Source: Flavobacteriales bacterium
Lineage (GTDB): Bacteria; Bacteroidota; Bacteroidia; NS11-12g; UBA955
Reading direction: 5' to 3'
Assembly (NCBI GenBank): GCA_947472115.1
Contig: CANIZU010000018.1
Location: forward strand, 1 to 17,325
DNA: 17,325 nt
Part shown: piece by piece, positions 8,201 through 15,169 of the stretch
Layout of the letters: the number at the start of each line of letters is the position of its first letter
How positions within the stretch are numbered: position 1 is the first letter of the stretch
Made by a program: the position numbers and the translations under genes
Notes under the pieces: model-generated
What the model saw: only the letters and a program-made list of their open reading frames with translations
What the model was told of the DNA's origin: nothing
Database searches by the model: none

Positions 8201-8914
8201 ATGATTGTTGAGTTGGAGAACAGTTTGAATTTGCTGGCCGAGAGCGAACGTCAGGGAGCATGGAGGGAGATGGCAAAACAGGTGGCGCATGAGATTAAAA
8301 ATCCATTAACTCCGATGCGATTGTCGTTGCAGCATCTGCAGTTTTCATTGCAGCGCAACGATGAGAATTTGAAGGATAAGATTCAGAAGACCAGCGAATT
8401 GTTGATTCGTCAGATTGATTCATTGGCTCAGATGGCGGAGGAGTTTAGTTCGTTTGCCAAGATGCCGGAGCCCAAGTTGGAGCGCGTGAATTTGGTACAG
8501 GTGGTGTCGGATGCGGTGTTGTTGTTGGGTAAGGAAAGTGACATGCCAATTGAGTGGAAGTTTGCCAGCGACGATGTGCATGTACAAGCAGATCCATTGC
8601 AGTTGGGTAGGGTATTTACGAATATTTTAAAGAATGCGATTCAGTCGATTCCGGAGGGAAGGACGGGTGAGATTGCGGCTGAGTTGAAGTTGAAGGACAA
8701 AAGGGTAGTGGTTGAGTTCCGGGACAATGGGAAGGGGATTCCAGAATCGTTGCGGGATAAGATTTTCTCTCCGAATTTTTCTACGAAAAATTCGGGTATG
8801 GGGTTGGGTCTTGCGATTTCCAAAAAGATTGTGGAGCAGTTGGGTGGTAGCATTGCTTACCAGACCAAGGTGGGTGAGGGTACGAAATTCACGATTGATT
8901 TACCCGTGGTTTAG
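5207..8914 (+). CDS. Large NtrY-like sensor histidine kinase with two membrane modules
   Basis: A 1235-aa membrane histidine kinase. Order of parts: TM1 (about 8-26), an extracytoplasmic stretch (to ~200), a block of about eight hydrophobic helices (~202-455), a large soluble stretch (~460-700), a helix (~706-730), another helix (~769-790), a second extracytoplasmic domain (~792-925), a final helix (~931-955), HAMP-like linker (~955-1010), then the kinase. His1028 in AHEIKNPLTPMRLS is the phosphoacceptor; this H-box is of the NtrY type. N-box FTNILKNAIQS has Asn1143; G1 is DNGKG (1173-1177); F and G2 boxes are FSPNFSTKNSGMGLGLA. All catalytic boxes are intact. ATG at 5207 is preferred to a TTG at 5201. 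No response regulator, receiver domain or NtrX gene is in the window, so its target is unknown. It probably shares a transcript with hldD (36 nt gap). It ends 16 nt from the convergent queG stop, with no terminator hairpin seen between them. Confidence 0.9.
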   Translation: MNRFQRNTLLLILGAMLVAVGQVFMIREQNLGAEKGLMNLSNRIEESMINAQAVISQVDDSIDKKEQMLMHSTHLEWAGYEKLSQTLQTQGVDMFVFEFGQPVFWSTQNFQISPNFDKPIELQKQGNLFVAVYHKQRDGKSFAYVLPLIEAKEISYTQSSVFQNANVVEYSISRNPVENSTPVIVPDMELFYLVVSNYQHPYWFDILFLLGALMISAAVFGMTKSSKFHLLAVGGLFATWLGVYWLFSHAYTLEALKSTPLFSRDLFFASQSGGTLGELIFITVLGLFVVSSLVRWLEQWIKNSDQPLAGFVLSNLAMQASLWMLVWLLLNGVNLVHLGRINLDFQQFHRLTLFSFVAVATLSVQWVAFYRMNGFAWSVLQVQSTWIVRLISLAQTLPPLVFVYITPDLTDIFPYWMGFIAAWIGFEWWMKDRKDWLRVVLRVVFAGILISSLFAKESAIKEKRTRRYLAENLLQGTDIETAERLKKTESMLLVDKGIVDYYTCTDETKAEFEKRLRELYFGPYLADFEVNFLDFNSLGKSYRQENSYDYPAISQLFKGEDCVPVTSNFVKVNNYKLKGSFIGRFDVSSAVGYHGVFFVILSPRLSSMEGRLSDLFNRNVLEPLYADNQYSFAIYNNNRLNYSYGSVDYPLDNRWHGKYNDSMAANDGGGKGFLLAEGVSHFVLTDGLNNTVVLSRSQIDFIGSITGFTVLGLGGILIVMLYYFVLWLRQRMIVMGNITGKKLKLLKNLRSRMPMGNQGELFIANRLQLYVTWMVFATFLVVLFVTVNYFVRNYSETQKDGLRQKANEIASKLSSKVNIDAVYDKYQTGLVYDLAEYYNTDINLYRADGTLLVSTNDRLIEESVRGRLMNPSVYRKMSNLGSSTSLINESLGDLDYISSYTALLNKDLKVKGYLNLPYFSNRKDLYRDISEYAVTIINLFALVFAIMIVIAYLVAQRIALPLNLIRKQLASVKIGERNQPLDWDKNDEIGLLVKEYNKMIVELENSLNLLAESERQGAWREMAKQVAHEIKNPLTPMRLSLQHLQFSLQRNDENLKDKIQKTSELLIRQIDSLAQMAEEFSSFAKMPEPKLERVNLVQVVSDAVLLLGKESDMPIEWKFASDDVHVQADPLQLGRVFTNILKNAIQSIPEGRTGEIAAELKLKDKRVVVEFRDNGKGIPESLRDKIFSPNFSTKNSGMGLGLAISKKIVEQLGGSIAYQTKVGEGTKFTIDLPVV

Positions 8915-8930
8915 GGGCTTACGGGACGTG

Positions 8931-9974
8931 TTAATCGGGCCGGTATTTGAGGGCCAAATCTATTTGTGCGATGAGTTTTTTGAGGCCGGCGCGTTGCATG
9001 GCTGATTTTTTGAGTTGGGATTTGATTCGCGCCGGCTCAGCCAAGGCTTCATTCCATTGCGAATGGTTCCAGCTGATCATTTCGCGGGGTGCAAATCGAG
9101 GCTCTTGATTGGGTTGCGAGAATCTGTTCCAGGGGCATACATCCTGACAAATATCACAGCCATAAGCCCAAGCTCCCGTATTGATTTGGGATTCTGAGGT
9201 TTTGACAGTTTCTTGGGTATGGAGGTCCTCCGTGGCATCTAAAACCTTGGTTACATTGGTGTTTTCGGTCGAAATATTACCTGTGGGCCATGTTTTATCC
9301 TCTATGGTGAGGTATGAAATACATCGATTTGAATCAATCACTTGCGGTTGGACAATGGCTTGGGTAGGACACGCATCAATGCAAGCGGTACATTCGCCAC
9401 AGTGGTCCGTTTGTGGTTTGTCGGGCTCAAGTTCAAGGTTGCAAATAATCTCTGCCAAAAAGAAAAAGCTACCCACTCCTTTTCGAAGTAATAAGCTGTT
9501 TTTTCCAATCCACCCTATACCTGCGCGCTCTGCCCACTGTCGTTCCATCACTGGCGCACTATCCACGAACGCTCTGCCTTCAAAGGATGGGATTTGGGAT
9601 TGAATTTCTCCCATTAAATCAAATAACTTCTCTTTGATGACATGGTGATAATCATCACCCCAAGCATATTTGGCGATTTGGGGATTGACAACGCCTTCCT
9701 TAAGTTCCAATTCCTGTGCCTTTGGAAAGTAATTGTAGGCAAGGCAAATGACTGTTTTTGCCCCCTCTACGAGCAACGATGGGTTGAGTCGCTTCTGGAA
9801 ATGATTTTCCATGTAAGCCATCTTACCATGATATCCTTTTTCTAGCCAATCTGTAAGTTGTGGCTCGGTTTCGTTTAGTTTTTCAGCGCGCGCAAATCCA
9901 CTGGCCAAAAAGCCATATTTTTCAGCCAGGGCCGAGATGAATTCTTTTTGGTCTAAAGTGTTTTGCACTGCCAC
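8931..9974 (-). CDS. queG: Epoxyqueuosine reductase, short form with linker insertion
   Basis: A 347-aa cobalamin and iron-sulfur enzyme that reduces epoxyqueuosine to queuosine at tRNA position 34. Seen: the cobalamin domain with the DSAPVMERQWAERAGIGWIG block (Asp138 is the presumed catalytic acid); a ferredoxin-like domain with CGECTACIDACP (Cys192, 195, 198, 202) and CDICQDVCPW (Cys273, 276, 280) plus Cys218, enough for two [4Fe-4S] clusters. The C-terminal HEAT domain of the longer E. coli and Bacillus enzymes is absent, as is usual in Bacteroidota. An extra ~27 residues rich in Thr, Asn and Glu sit between YLTIE and GCDICQ. The start is GTG at 9974, 13 nt after the ruvB stop; a second GTG follows at 9968 and there is no nearby ATG. 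It is the last gene of the ligA-queG run. Function firm; exact start less so. Confidence 0.93.
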   Translation of the reverse strand: MAVQNTLDQKEFISALAEKYGFLASGFARAEKLNETEPQLTDWLEKGYHGKMAYMENHFQKRLNPSLLVEGAKTVICLAYNYFPKAQELELKEGVVNPQIAKYAWGDDYHHVIKEKLFDLMGEIQSQIPSFEGRAFVDSAPVMERQWAERAGIGWIGKNSLLLRKGVGSFFFLAEIICNLELEPDKPQTDHCGECTACIDACPTQAIVQPQVIDSNRCISYLTIEDKTWPTGNISTENTNVTKVLDATEDLHTQETVKTSESQINTGAWAYGCDICQDVCPWNRFSQPNQEPRFAPREMISWNHSQWNEALAEPARIKSQLKKSAMQRAGLKKLIAQIDLALKYRPD

Positions 9975-9987
9975 AAAAATAGGGGCA

Positions 9988-11016
9988 TTACAACAACGTA
10001 TTGCCGCCGGGGTATCTGGGGTCCAATTTGCCCAAATGACGGAATGCTAATGCCGTGGCTTCTCTGCCTCTTGCAGTTCGCTGTAGATATCCTTCTTGAA
10101 TCAAGAATGGCTCATACACTTCCTCAATGGTGCCAGCGTCTTCACCCACTGCAGTGGCAATGGTATTTAATCCAACCGGACCGCCTTTGAACTTTTCAAT
10201 GATGGTGCTCAAGATTTTGTTGTCCATCTCGTCCAATCCGTTGGCATCCACATTTAATGCCTTCAGGGCATATTTGGCAATGTCCAAAGTGATCGTCCCA
10301 TCTCCTTTGATCTGTGCAAAATCGCGGGTTCTGCGCAACAATGCATTGGCGATACGAGGCGTTCCACGACTTCTACGTGCAATTTCAAATGCTGCTTCTT
10401 CAACGATGGGGGTTTGAAGAATATGAGCGCTTCGGCCTACGATGTTGGTCAGCGTAGCGGCATCGTAGTATTCCAAACGACAATTAATTCCAAATCGAGC
10501 GCGCAAAGGGGAGGTCAATAATCCACTTCTCGTTGTGGCCCCAACCAAAGTGAATGGCTGCAATGCTATTTGAACGCTGCGGGCATTTGGACCGGTATCG
10601 ATCATGATGTCTATCCGATAATCCTCCATTGCAGAATACAAATACTCTTCCACCACCGGGCTCAAACGATGTATTTCATCAATGAACAGGACATCGCCTT
10701 CATTCAAGTTGGTAAGCAATCCCGCTAAATCGCCTGGCTTTTCTAAAACGGGGCCTGAGGTAATCTTCATGTTGCTGCCCATTTCGTTGGCAACGATAAA
10801 ACTCAAGGTAGTTTTACCCAATCCTGGAGGGCCATGCAAAAGGATGTGGTCCAAAGCTTCCCCACGCATTTTGGCCGCTTCAACAAAAATCTTGAGGTTC
10901 TCAATGATTTTAGGCTGACCGGTGAAATCGCCAAAGTCGGCAGGACGCAAAACCTTTTCAATGTCCTTATCGGAATTGCTCATGTTATTTGCGTTTGCAT
11001 CTAAATTGGGATTCAT
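9988..11016 (-). CDS. ruvB: Holliday junction branch migration ATPase RuvB
   Basis: A 342-aa AAA+ motor that, with RuvA, drives branch migration of Holliday junctions. Visible: LRPADFGDFTGQ start of the AAA+ core (~23-34); Walker A GPPGLGKTT (62-70, Lys68); Walker B LFIDE (110-114) followed by IHRLSP; the YRIDIMIDTGPNARS segment (133-147) that contacts RuvA or neighbouring subunits; sensor GATTR (159-163); and the LTSPLRARFG Arg-finger region (167-176). The C-terminal winged-helix domain includes VGEDAGTIEEVYEPFLIQEG. ATG at 11016 gives an Asn-rich 10-residue N-terminal extension; ATG at 10983 is an alternative start. It lies 37 bp after dapA and 13 nt before queG. A TATATTTT box (11038-11045, one mismatch to the -7 consensus) in the gap could be an internal promoter. 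No ruvA or ruvC is in the window. Confidence 0.97.
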   Translation of the reverse strand: MNPNLDANANNMSNSDKDIEKVLRPADFGDFTGQPKIIENLKIFVEAAKMRGEALDHILLHGPPGLGKTTLSFIVANEMGSNMKITSGPVLEKPGDLAGLLTNLNEGDVLFIDEIHRLSPVVEEYLYSAMEDYRIDIMIDTGPNARSVQIALQPFTLVGATTRSGLLTSPLRARFGINCRLEYYDAATLTNIVGRSAHILQTPIVEEAAFEIARRSRGTPRIANALLRRTRDFAQIKGDGTITLDIAKYALKALNVDANGLDEMDNKILSTIIEKFKGGPVGLNTIATAVGEDAGTIEEVYEPFLIQEGYLQRTARGREATALAFRHLGKLDPRYPGGNTLL

Positions 11017-11053
11017 TTTCGTGGTATTGGGTGTGCTAAAATATAAATTAGTT

Positions 11054-11929
11054 TCAATCGGCAGTATGTGCCAATTTTCTTAAATTCTCATCTACTTGCG
11101 CATTGACTTGCCACAAAGGGGGTCTTACGGCAGTTCCGCAGAGTTGTTTCTCGTGTAACATGGTTTTGATTCCGCCCGGACTTCCATCGGCGAAAATCGC
11201 AATGGATGACTCCAAAACGCGTTCATGAGCCGCTCTTGCTGCAATGATATCTCCCTGCAATGCAGATTTTACCATCCCAGAAAATGTCCGCGGGAAAATG
11301 TGGTTGATTACAGAAATTACGCCGCTGCCACCGCAGGCTAGGATAGGGAAAGTCAACGCATCGTCTCCGCTGATGACAAGGAAATCAGCTGGTTTGTCCT
11401 TCAAAATCGACATTGCCTGCTCCATGTTTCCGCTGGCCTCTTTGGTTGCTACGATGTTCGGATGTTTCGCCAACTCCAATTGAGTTGAAGCGGTCATGTT
11501 GCTGCCCGTTCTTCCCGGAACATTGTATAAAATCACCGGCAAGGGCGATGCGTTTGCCACCTCGTTGTAGTGGTAAATAATCCCCTGCTGATTGGGTTTG
11601 TTATAATAAGGCGATACGCTTAAAATGGCGGTTAAACCATCGGTATTTAACGATTTAAGTTGCTCTACCACATCAGAAGTGTTGTTGCCGCCCACGCCCA
11701 AAACCAATGGCAATCGACCTGCATTCACTTTTTTGATGTGCGATACTACGGCGCTCTTTTCTTCGTTTGATAGCGTAGCACTTTCACCGGTTGTGCCCAG
11801 CATGACAAAATAGTTGGTTCCGCCGGCGATTTGTTGCTCAATGATTCTGCTTAACGCATCAAAATCAATGCTATGGTCGTTGTTGAATGGCGTGATCAAT
11901 GCCGTGCCTGTTCCAATGAGTTCTTTCAT
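11054..11929 (-). CDS. dapA: 4-hydroxy-tetrahydrodipicolinate synthase
   Basis: A 291-aa TIM-barrel lyase that condenses pyruvate with aspartate semialdehyde, the first committed step to diaminopimelate and lysine. The Schiff-base lysine is Lys163 in VATKEASGN. Tyr135 in ILYNVPGRTG and Arg140 match the active-site Tyr and Arg, and GTTGES (45-50) supplies the Thr pair of the proton relay. Length is the family norm. The start codon overlaps the stop of the upstream DUF6913-like gene by four bases (ATGA, 11926-11929), so the two are very likely translationally coupled. No other lysine-pathway gene is in the window. All residues needed for activity appear intact. Confidence 0.97.
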   Translation of the reverse strand: MKELIGTGTALITPFNNDHSIDFDALSRIIEQQIAGGTNYFVMLGTTGESATLSNEEKSAVVSHIKKVNAGRLPLVLGVGGNNTSDVVEQLKSLNTDGLTAILSVSPYYNKPNQQGIIYHYNEVANASPLPVILYNVPGRTGSNMTASTQLELAKHPNIVATKEASGNMEQAMSILKDKPADFLVISGDDALTFPILACGGSGVISVINHIFPRTFSGMVKSALQGDIIAARAAHERVLESSIAIFADGSPGGIKTMLHEKQLCGTAVRPPLWQVNAQVDENLRKLAHTAD

Positions 11930-12474
11930 GCCAATTTATTCAAGTGTTCCTTTAAATCACAAAGGTACTGATTCATGCTGTTCTTCTCAGTAGGTTTGAT
12001 TAATACGTCGTAGTTTCCAAGGTGTTTTGCATTGTAAGGCCCCACTTTGCATGCTGCTTTGCATACCGATGCCATTCCCAAAAATTGCCAATTCCCGTTT
12101 AGGTCGAGCGATATGAAAAAATCTGTTTCCTGCAACAGCACATTTTTGAGGTCTTCCGCCTTAGGAAATCCGGTGCGATCAAAGTCCCATTTGCCCACGT
12201 GATACGTATTGACTTCCGGCACCAATGGGGTTTCTTCGGTAGTTTTTACATTGAAATACACAATGCGAATGACTTGTTTACCGGCATTTTTTAAATATTC
12301 GATGTATTCTTTGATGGCTTTCGTCTCCGCCGGCGAACAACCGCTGTCCCAAACCAAAATAAAACGGGTGGCTTTATTGAAATTGGGCGCATATTTTAAT
12401 TTGCCAAATTCCTTGGCCTTGTGCTGATGCAATTTCGCGATAACCCTTGAAACCAATCCGTCGTTGTTGCTCAT
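11926..12474 (-). CDS. DUF6913-like conserved protein between ligA and dapA
   Basis: A 182-aa soluble protein of unknown function, in my judgement of the DUF6913 family known from Bacteroidota. The central ~110 residues look like an alpha/beta fold: strand FILVWDS (37-43), a helix, strand KQVIRIVYFNV, then HVGKWDFDRTGFP, ETDFFISLDLNGN, and the pattern FLGMASVCKAACKVGPYN, ending with YDVLIKP. The alternation of strands with short acidic turns suggests a Rossmann-like domain, but I see no catalytic or nucleotide-binding motif. Basic residues are common at the N-terminus (KLHQHKAKEFGKLKYAP). It begins 11 nt after ligA and overlaps dapA by four bases, so it is expressed with both. In flavobacterial genomes I recall a DUF6913-type gene in the same ligA-dapA setting. 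The family name is from memory of its pattern, hence moderate confidence. Confidence 0.7.
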   Translation of the reverse strand: MSNNDGLVSRVIAKLHQHKAKEFGKLKYAPNFNKATRFILVWDSGCSPAETKAIKEYIEYLKNAGKQVIRIVYFNVKTTEETPLVPEVNTYHVGKWDFDRTGFPKAEDLKNVLLQETDFFISLDLNGNWQFLGMASVCKAACKVGPYNAKHLGNYDVLIKPTEKNSMNQYLCDLKEHLNKLA

Positions 12475-12485
12475 GTCTGTTTTTT

Positions 12486-14492
12486 CTATTGGTTTGATAT
12501 TAAATCAAGAAAAGTATCCTCGTCAATGATTTGCACTCCCAGCTGCGTAGCCTTCTCCAATTTTGAAGGTCCGATGCCATCTCCAGCGACTAAATAATCC
12601 GTTTTTCCCGTCACGCCACTGCCAACTTTGCCGCCATGGGCTTCAATCATTACTTTGATTTCATCGCGACTGTGTTTGGCAAATACTCCAGAAATAACCA
12701 TTGTTTTGCCGGTAAGATTACTTCCTAGACTCACTTTTTCGGCGGCCGTGAACTGCAATCCCGCGGCTTTCATGCGTTCGATTCCTTCTCGGTGTTTTGG
12801 TTCGGCAAAATATTGAACCACGGATTCTGCGATGCGTTCTCCGATTTCATCTACGGTGATGAGGGTTTCTTCCGGGGCCGACATTAAATTATCGATGTTG
12901 CCCATCGCTGAAGCCAATTTTTTTGCTACCGTTTCACCCACATAGCGAATGCCCAAGCCAAACAAGACGCGTTCGAAGGGTTGTGATTTGCTTTGCTCAA
13001 TGCCTTCAATTAGGTTGTTGGCGGTTTTTTCACCCACACGATCCAAGGCCAATATCTGTTCAAAAGTTAAATCGTATAAGTCGGCCAGGTCTCTCACCAA
13101 ACCCGCAGTATACAAGGTTTCTGCCATCTCACTGCCGATGCTTTGAATGTCCATCGATTTCCGGCCTACGAAATGTTCGATTTTTCCGATGGCTTGGGGC
13201 GGACATTCGTCGACGTTTGGACAGTAATGGTGTGCTTCTCCTTCTTTTCGAACCAGTTCAGTGTTACATTCTGGGCAATGGGTGATATAGATGTGGGGTT
13301 GGGATTGTTCTGATCGGCGCGAAAAATCGACCCCTACAATTTTGGGTATGATTTCGCCCCCTTTTTCTACAAAAATCGCATCGCCCACACGTACATCGAG
13401 TCGTTCGATTTCATTGGCATTGTGCAGACTGGCCCTTTTTACGGTGGTTCCAAGGAGTTGAACGGGTTGAAGTTCGGCAACGGGGGTGATGGCTCCGGTG
13501 CGGCCTACCTGATATGTAATTCCCAAAAGGGTGGAGCTTGCGGTTTCGGTTTGAAATTTATAGGCGATGGCCCAGCGAGGAACTTTGGCGGTGAAGCCCA
13601 ATTCTTCTTGGTATCGAAAAGAATTTACTTTGATTACTACTCCGTCGGTATCGTAACCCAAATCATGTCGGGCCTCATCCCAATGCGTCAAATAGCTAAA
13701 CACCTCTTCTATATTTCGGCAGTTTTTGCTGTTTTCTGCCGTTTTTATTCCCCATTGATGCGCATTTTGAAGCGAATCGCTGTGGGTTTGGAAAGGATTG
13801 GTATCGGACAGGAAATGGTATAGGGTAATGTCGAGCGGACGCTTGGCCACTTCGTTTGGGTCTTTGATTTTGAGAGATCCAGAGGCGACGTTTCTAGGGT
13901 TTGCGTATTCGGCTTCGCCTTGACTTCTGCGGAGGGCATTGAGTTTTTCGAATCCTTTTCGATGCATGAAGATTTCACCTCGGATTTCGAATGATTTGGG
14001 GAAATTGCCATGCAGTTGCTGTTTTACGCTTCTGATGGTTTTAACATTTTCGGTTACATCGTCGCCTTGAAAGCCATCGCCTCGCGTAACGGCCTGTACC
14101 AATTGACCTTCTTCGTAAAAGAGCGAAATGGCTAGCCCATCGATTTTGAGTTCGCAGACGTATTCAACGCTGTCGAGTCCGAGTGATTTCTTTACGCGCT
14201 CATCAAATTCTCTGAGTTCTTCTTCGGAATAGGTGTTTCCGAGCGACATCATGCGGCGTTTGTGAGGTACGGTTTTGAAATCTTCGATGAGTCCACCACC
14301 TACGATGCGTGTTGGGCTGTCGGCTAGGGCAAGGGTTGGATTTTCTTTTTCGAGCGCTTCAAGTTCTTTGAGTTTTAAATCAAATTGCTGGTCTGAAATC
14401 ACCGGCTCTGCCAATACATAGTACCGGTAATTGTGGCCTTTGAGTTCGGCGGTGAGCGCTTGGATTTTGGCTTGGATTTCGTGGATTTGCAT
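12486..14492 (-). CDS. ligA: NAD+-dependent DNA ligase LigA
   Basis: A 668-aa replicative ligase that seals nicks using NAD+. Order: Ia domain with the tyrosines of GHNYRYYVL and the DQQFD segment that bind NMN; adenylation domain with CELKIDG, Lys116 being the AMP-linked nucleophile; OB fold; a four-cysteine zinc finger (CPEC...CPNVDEC); helix-hairpin-helix repeats (e.g. ILALDRVGEKTANNLIEGIE, the FGLGIRYVGE segment, and TVDEIGERIAESV); and a C-terminal BRCT domain starting GSNLTGKTMVISGVF. The ATG at 14492 (MQIHEIQAKI) is chosen over a TTG at 14513 that would add seven residues. It heads the run ligA, DUF6913-like, dapA, ruvB, queG. Length and domains are complete; nothing unusual. Confidence 0.97.
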   Translation of the reverse strand: MQIHEIQAKIQALTAELKGHNYRYYVLAEPVISDQQFDLKLKELEALEKENPTLALADSPTRIVGGGLIEDFKTVPHKRRMMSLGNTYSEEELREFDERVKKSLGLDSVEYVCELKIDGLAISLFYEEGQLVQAVTRGDGFQGDDVTENVKTIRSVKQQLHGNFPKSFEIRGEIFMHRKGFEKLNALRRSQGEAEYANPRNVASGSLKIKDPNEVAKRPLDITLYHFLSDTNPFQTHSDSLQNAHQWGIKTAENSKNCRNIEEVFSYLTHWDEARHDLGYDTDGVVIKVNSFRYQEELGFTAKVPRWAIAYKFQTETASSTLLGITYQVGRTGAITPVAELQPVQLLGTTVKRASLHNANEIERLDVRVGDAIFVEKGGEIIPKIVGVDFSRRSEQSQPHIYITHCPECNTELVRKEGEAHHYCPNVDECPPQAIGKIEHFVGRKSMDIQSIGSEMAETLYTAGLVRDLADLYDLTFEQILALDRVGEKTANNLIEGIEQSKSQPFERVLFGLGIRYVGETVAKKLASAMGNIDNLMSAPEETLITVDEIGERIAESVVQYFAEPKHREGIERMKAAGLQFTAAEKVSLGSNLTGKTMVISGVFAKHSRDEIKVMIEAHGGKVGSGVTGKTDYLVAGDGIGPSKLEKATQLGVQIIDEDTFLDLISNQ

Positions 14493-14536
14493 GAATTGAA
14501 ACGCAACGACCAAATTACGATGGGTTGACGCGTGCA

Positions 14537-14552
14537 GCCCAATGAATTGGGC
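14537..14552. repeat. Inverted repeat GCCCAAT-GA-ATTGGGC, operator-like
   Basis: Two perfect 7-bp arms flank a 2-bp centre. The centre is too short for a stable hairpin loop and there is no T tract on either side, so a dimeric protein binding site is more likely than a terminator. It is 45 bp from the ligA start and 88 bp from the slyD-like start. Confidence 0.5.
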
Positions 14553-14557
14553 AAGAG

Positions 14558-14566
14558 TTATTCACA
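14558..14566 (+). promoter_or_regulatory. Candidate DnaA box (TTATTCACA)
   Basis: A perfect match to TTATNCACA, 5 bp from the inverted repeat and beside an AT-rich tract. A single box is not an origin of replication, and about one chance match in a window this size would be unremarkable; the intergenic position is what makes it notable. Confidence 0.3.
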
Positions 14567-14639
14567 ATTTAATGAATATTTTGGGTGAAATTTTTTGCTC
14601 CCGAGGATTTGTGGTTACTTGCGGCATCAATTAAAAATT

Positions 14640-15146
14640 ATGTCGACTTTGGCCATTTCCCCCAATCACGTTGTAGGCATTGCTTACACTCTTACTGTTG
14701 CCGATGGCGAAGTCGTTGACTTTGCTGATGTAGCTACACCTTTGTTGTTTATTCATGGCATTGGCCAGACGATTGAAGCATTTGATGATAAATTGAATGG
14801 CTTGAAAGTGGGCGATACTTTTGATTTTGAATTGGACGCTGCCAATGGGTATGGTGAACTTGATCCTAAGTTGGTGGTTGATTTGCCAAAATCAATTTTT
14901 GAAGGGGAGGATATTCCTGAGGATGTTTTGGAGATTGATGCGGTGTTGCCATTGCAAGATTCAGAAGGCAATCCTTTGGACGGTCGCGTTGTTGAAATCG
15001 GTGAGGATTTTGTTAAGGTGGATTTGAATCATCCTTTGGCGGGTGAGGATTTGCATTTTAAGGGTGAAATTCTTTCGGTTCGTGAAGCCACTGAAGAAGA
15101 ATTGGAGCATGGCCACGTTCATGGCGAAGGCGGTCATCAGCACTAA
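14640..15146 (+). CDS. FKBP-type peptidyl-prolyl isomerase, SlyD type
   Basis: A 168-aa cytoplasmic prolyl isomerase/chaperone. The FKBP half includes VVGIAYTLTVADGEVVDFA, then FIHGIGQTIEAFDDKLNGLK and VGDTFDFEL, with the NGYGELDP turn. The inserted-in-flap chaperone domain follows (about 65-125: VDLPKSIFEGEDIPEDVL to DLNHPLAGEDLHFKGEI). The C-terminal REATEEELEHGHVHG matches E. coli SlyD closely and ends in a short His-rich tail (five His in the last 14 residues) that may bind Ni2+ or other metals, though it is much shorter than the E. coli tail. ATG at 14640 is preferred because the upstream in-frame codons (from 14595) encode nothing conserved and the FKBP strand begins at once. It is monocistronic and convergent with dnaE; the 23-bp gap holds only a 3-bp-stem CCC/GGG hairpin, a poor terminator. 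Confidence 0.93.
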   Translation: MSTLAISPNHVVGIAYTLTVADGEVVDFADVATPLLFIHGIGQTIEAFDDKLNGLKVGDTFDFELDAANGYGELDPKLVVDLPKSIFEGEDIPEDVLEIDAVLPLQDSEGNPLDGRVVEIGEDFVKVDLNHPLAGEDLHFKGEILSVREATEEELEHGHVHGEGGHQH

Positions 15147-15169
15147 TATTTTGCCCTAAGGGTCTTTCA

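Larger units (their letters stand above)
14493..14639. promoter_or_regulatory. Divergent control region, ligA / slyD-like gene
   Basis: 147 bp between divergent start codons. It holds a 16-bp inverted repeat (14537-14552), a perfect DnaA-box match (14558-14566) and an AT-rich tract (14567-14597). No perfect TAnnTTTG box is present in either direction. A weak slyD-side candidate is TTTTTTG (14591-14597) with TTACTTG (14615-14621), one base short of the -7 consensus. Confidence 0.5.

Noticed and set aside
7511..8290. Long minus-strand open frame (259 codons) inside the kinase gene
   Set aside because: It is antisense to a fully conserved HAMP/kinase reading frame and its translation is an Ile/Gln/Arg-rich artefact with no domain.
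8915..8930. Terminator between the convergent kinase and queG genes
   Set aside because: Only 16 bp are available and no inverted repeat is present.
14493..14639. Chromosomal origin of replication
   Set aside because: Only one DnaA-box match and no cluster, and no dnaA, gidA or similar gene nearby.
15147..15169. Terminator hairpin between the convergent slyD-like and dnaE genes
   Set aside because: CCC-TAA-GGG gives only a 3-bp stem with a 3-nt loop and no clear T tract on the proper side.
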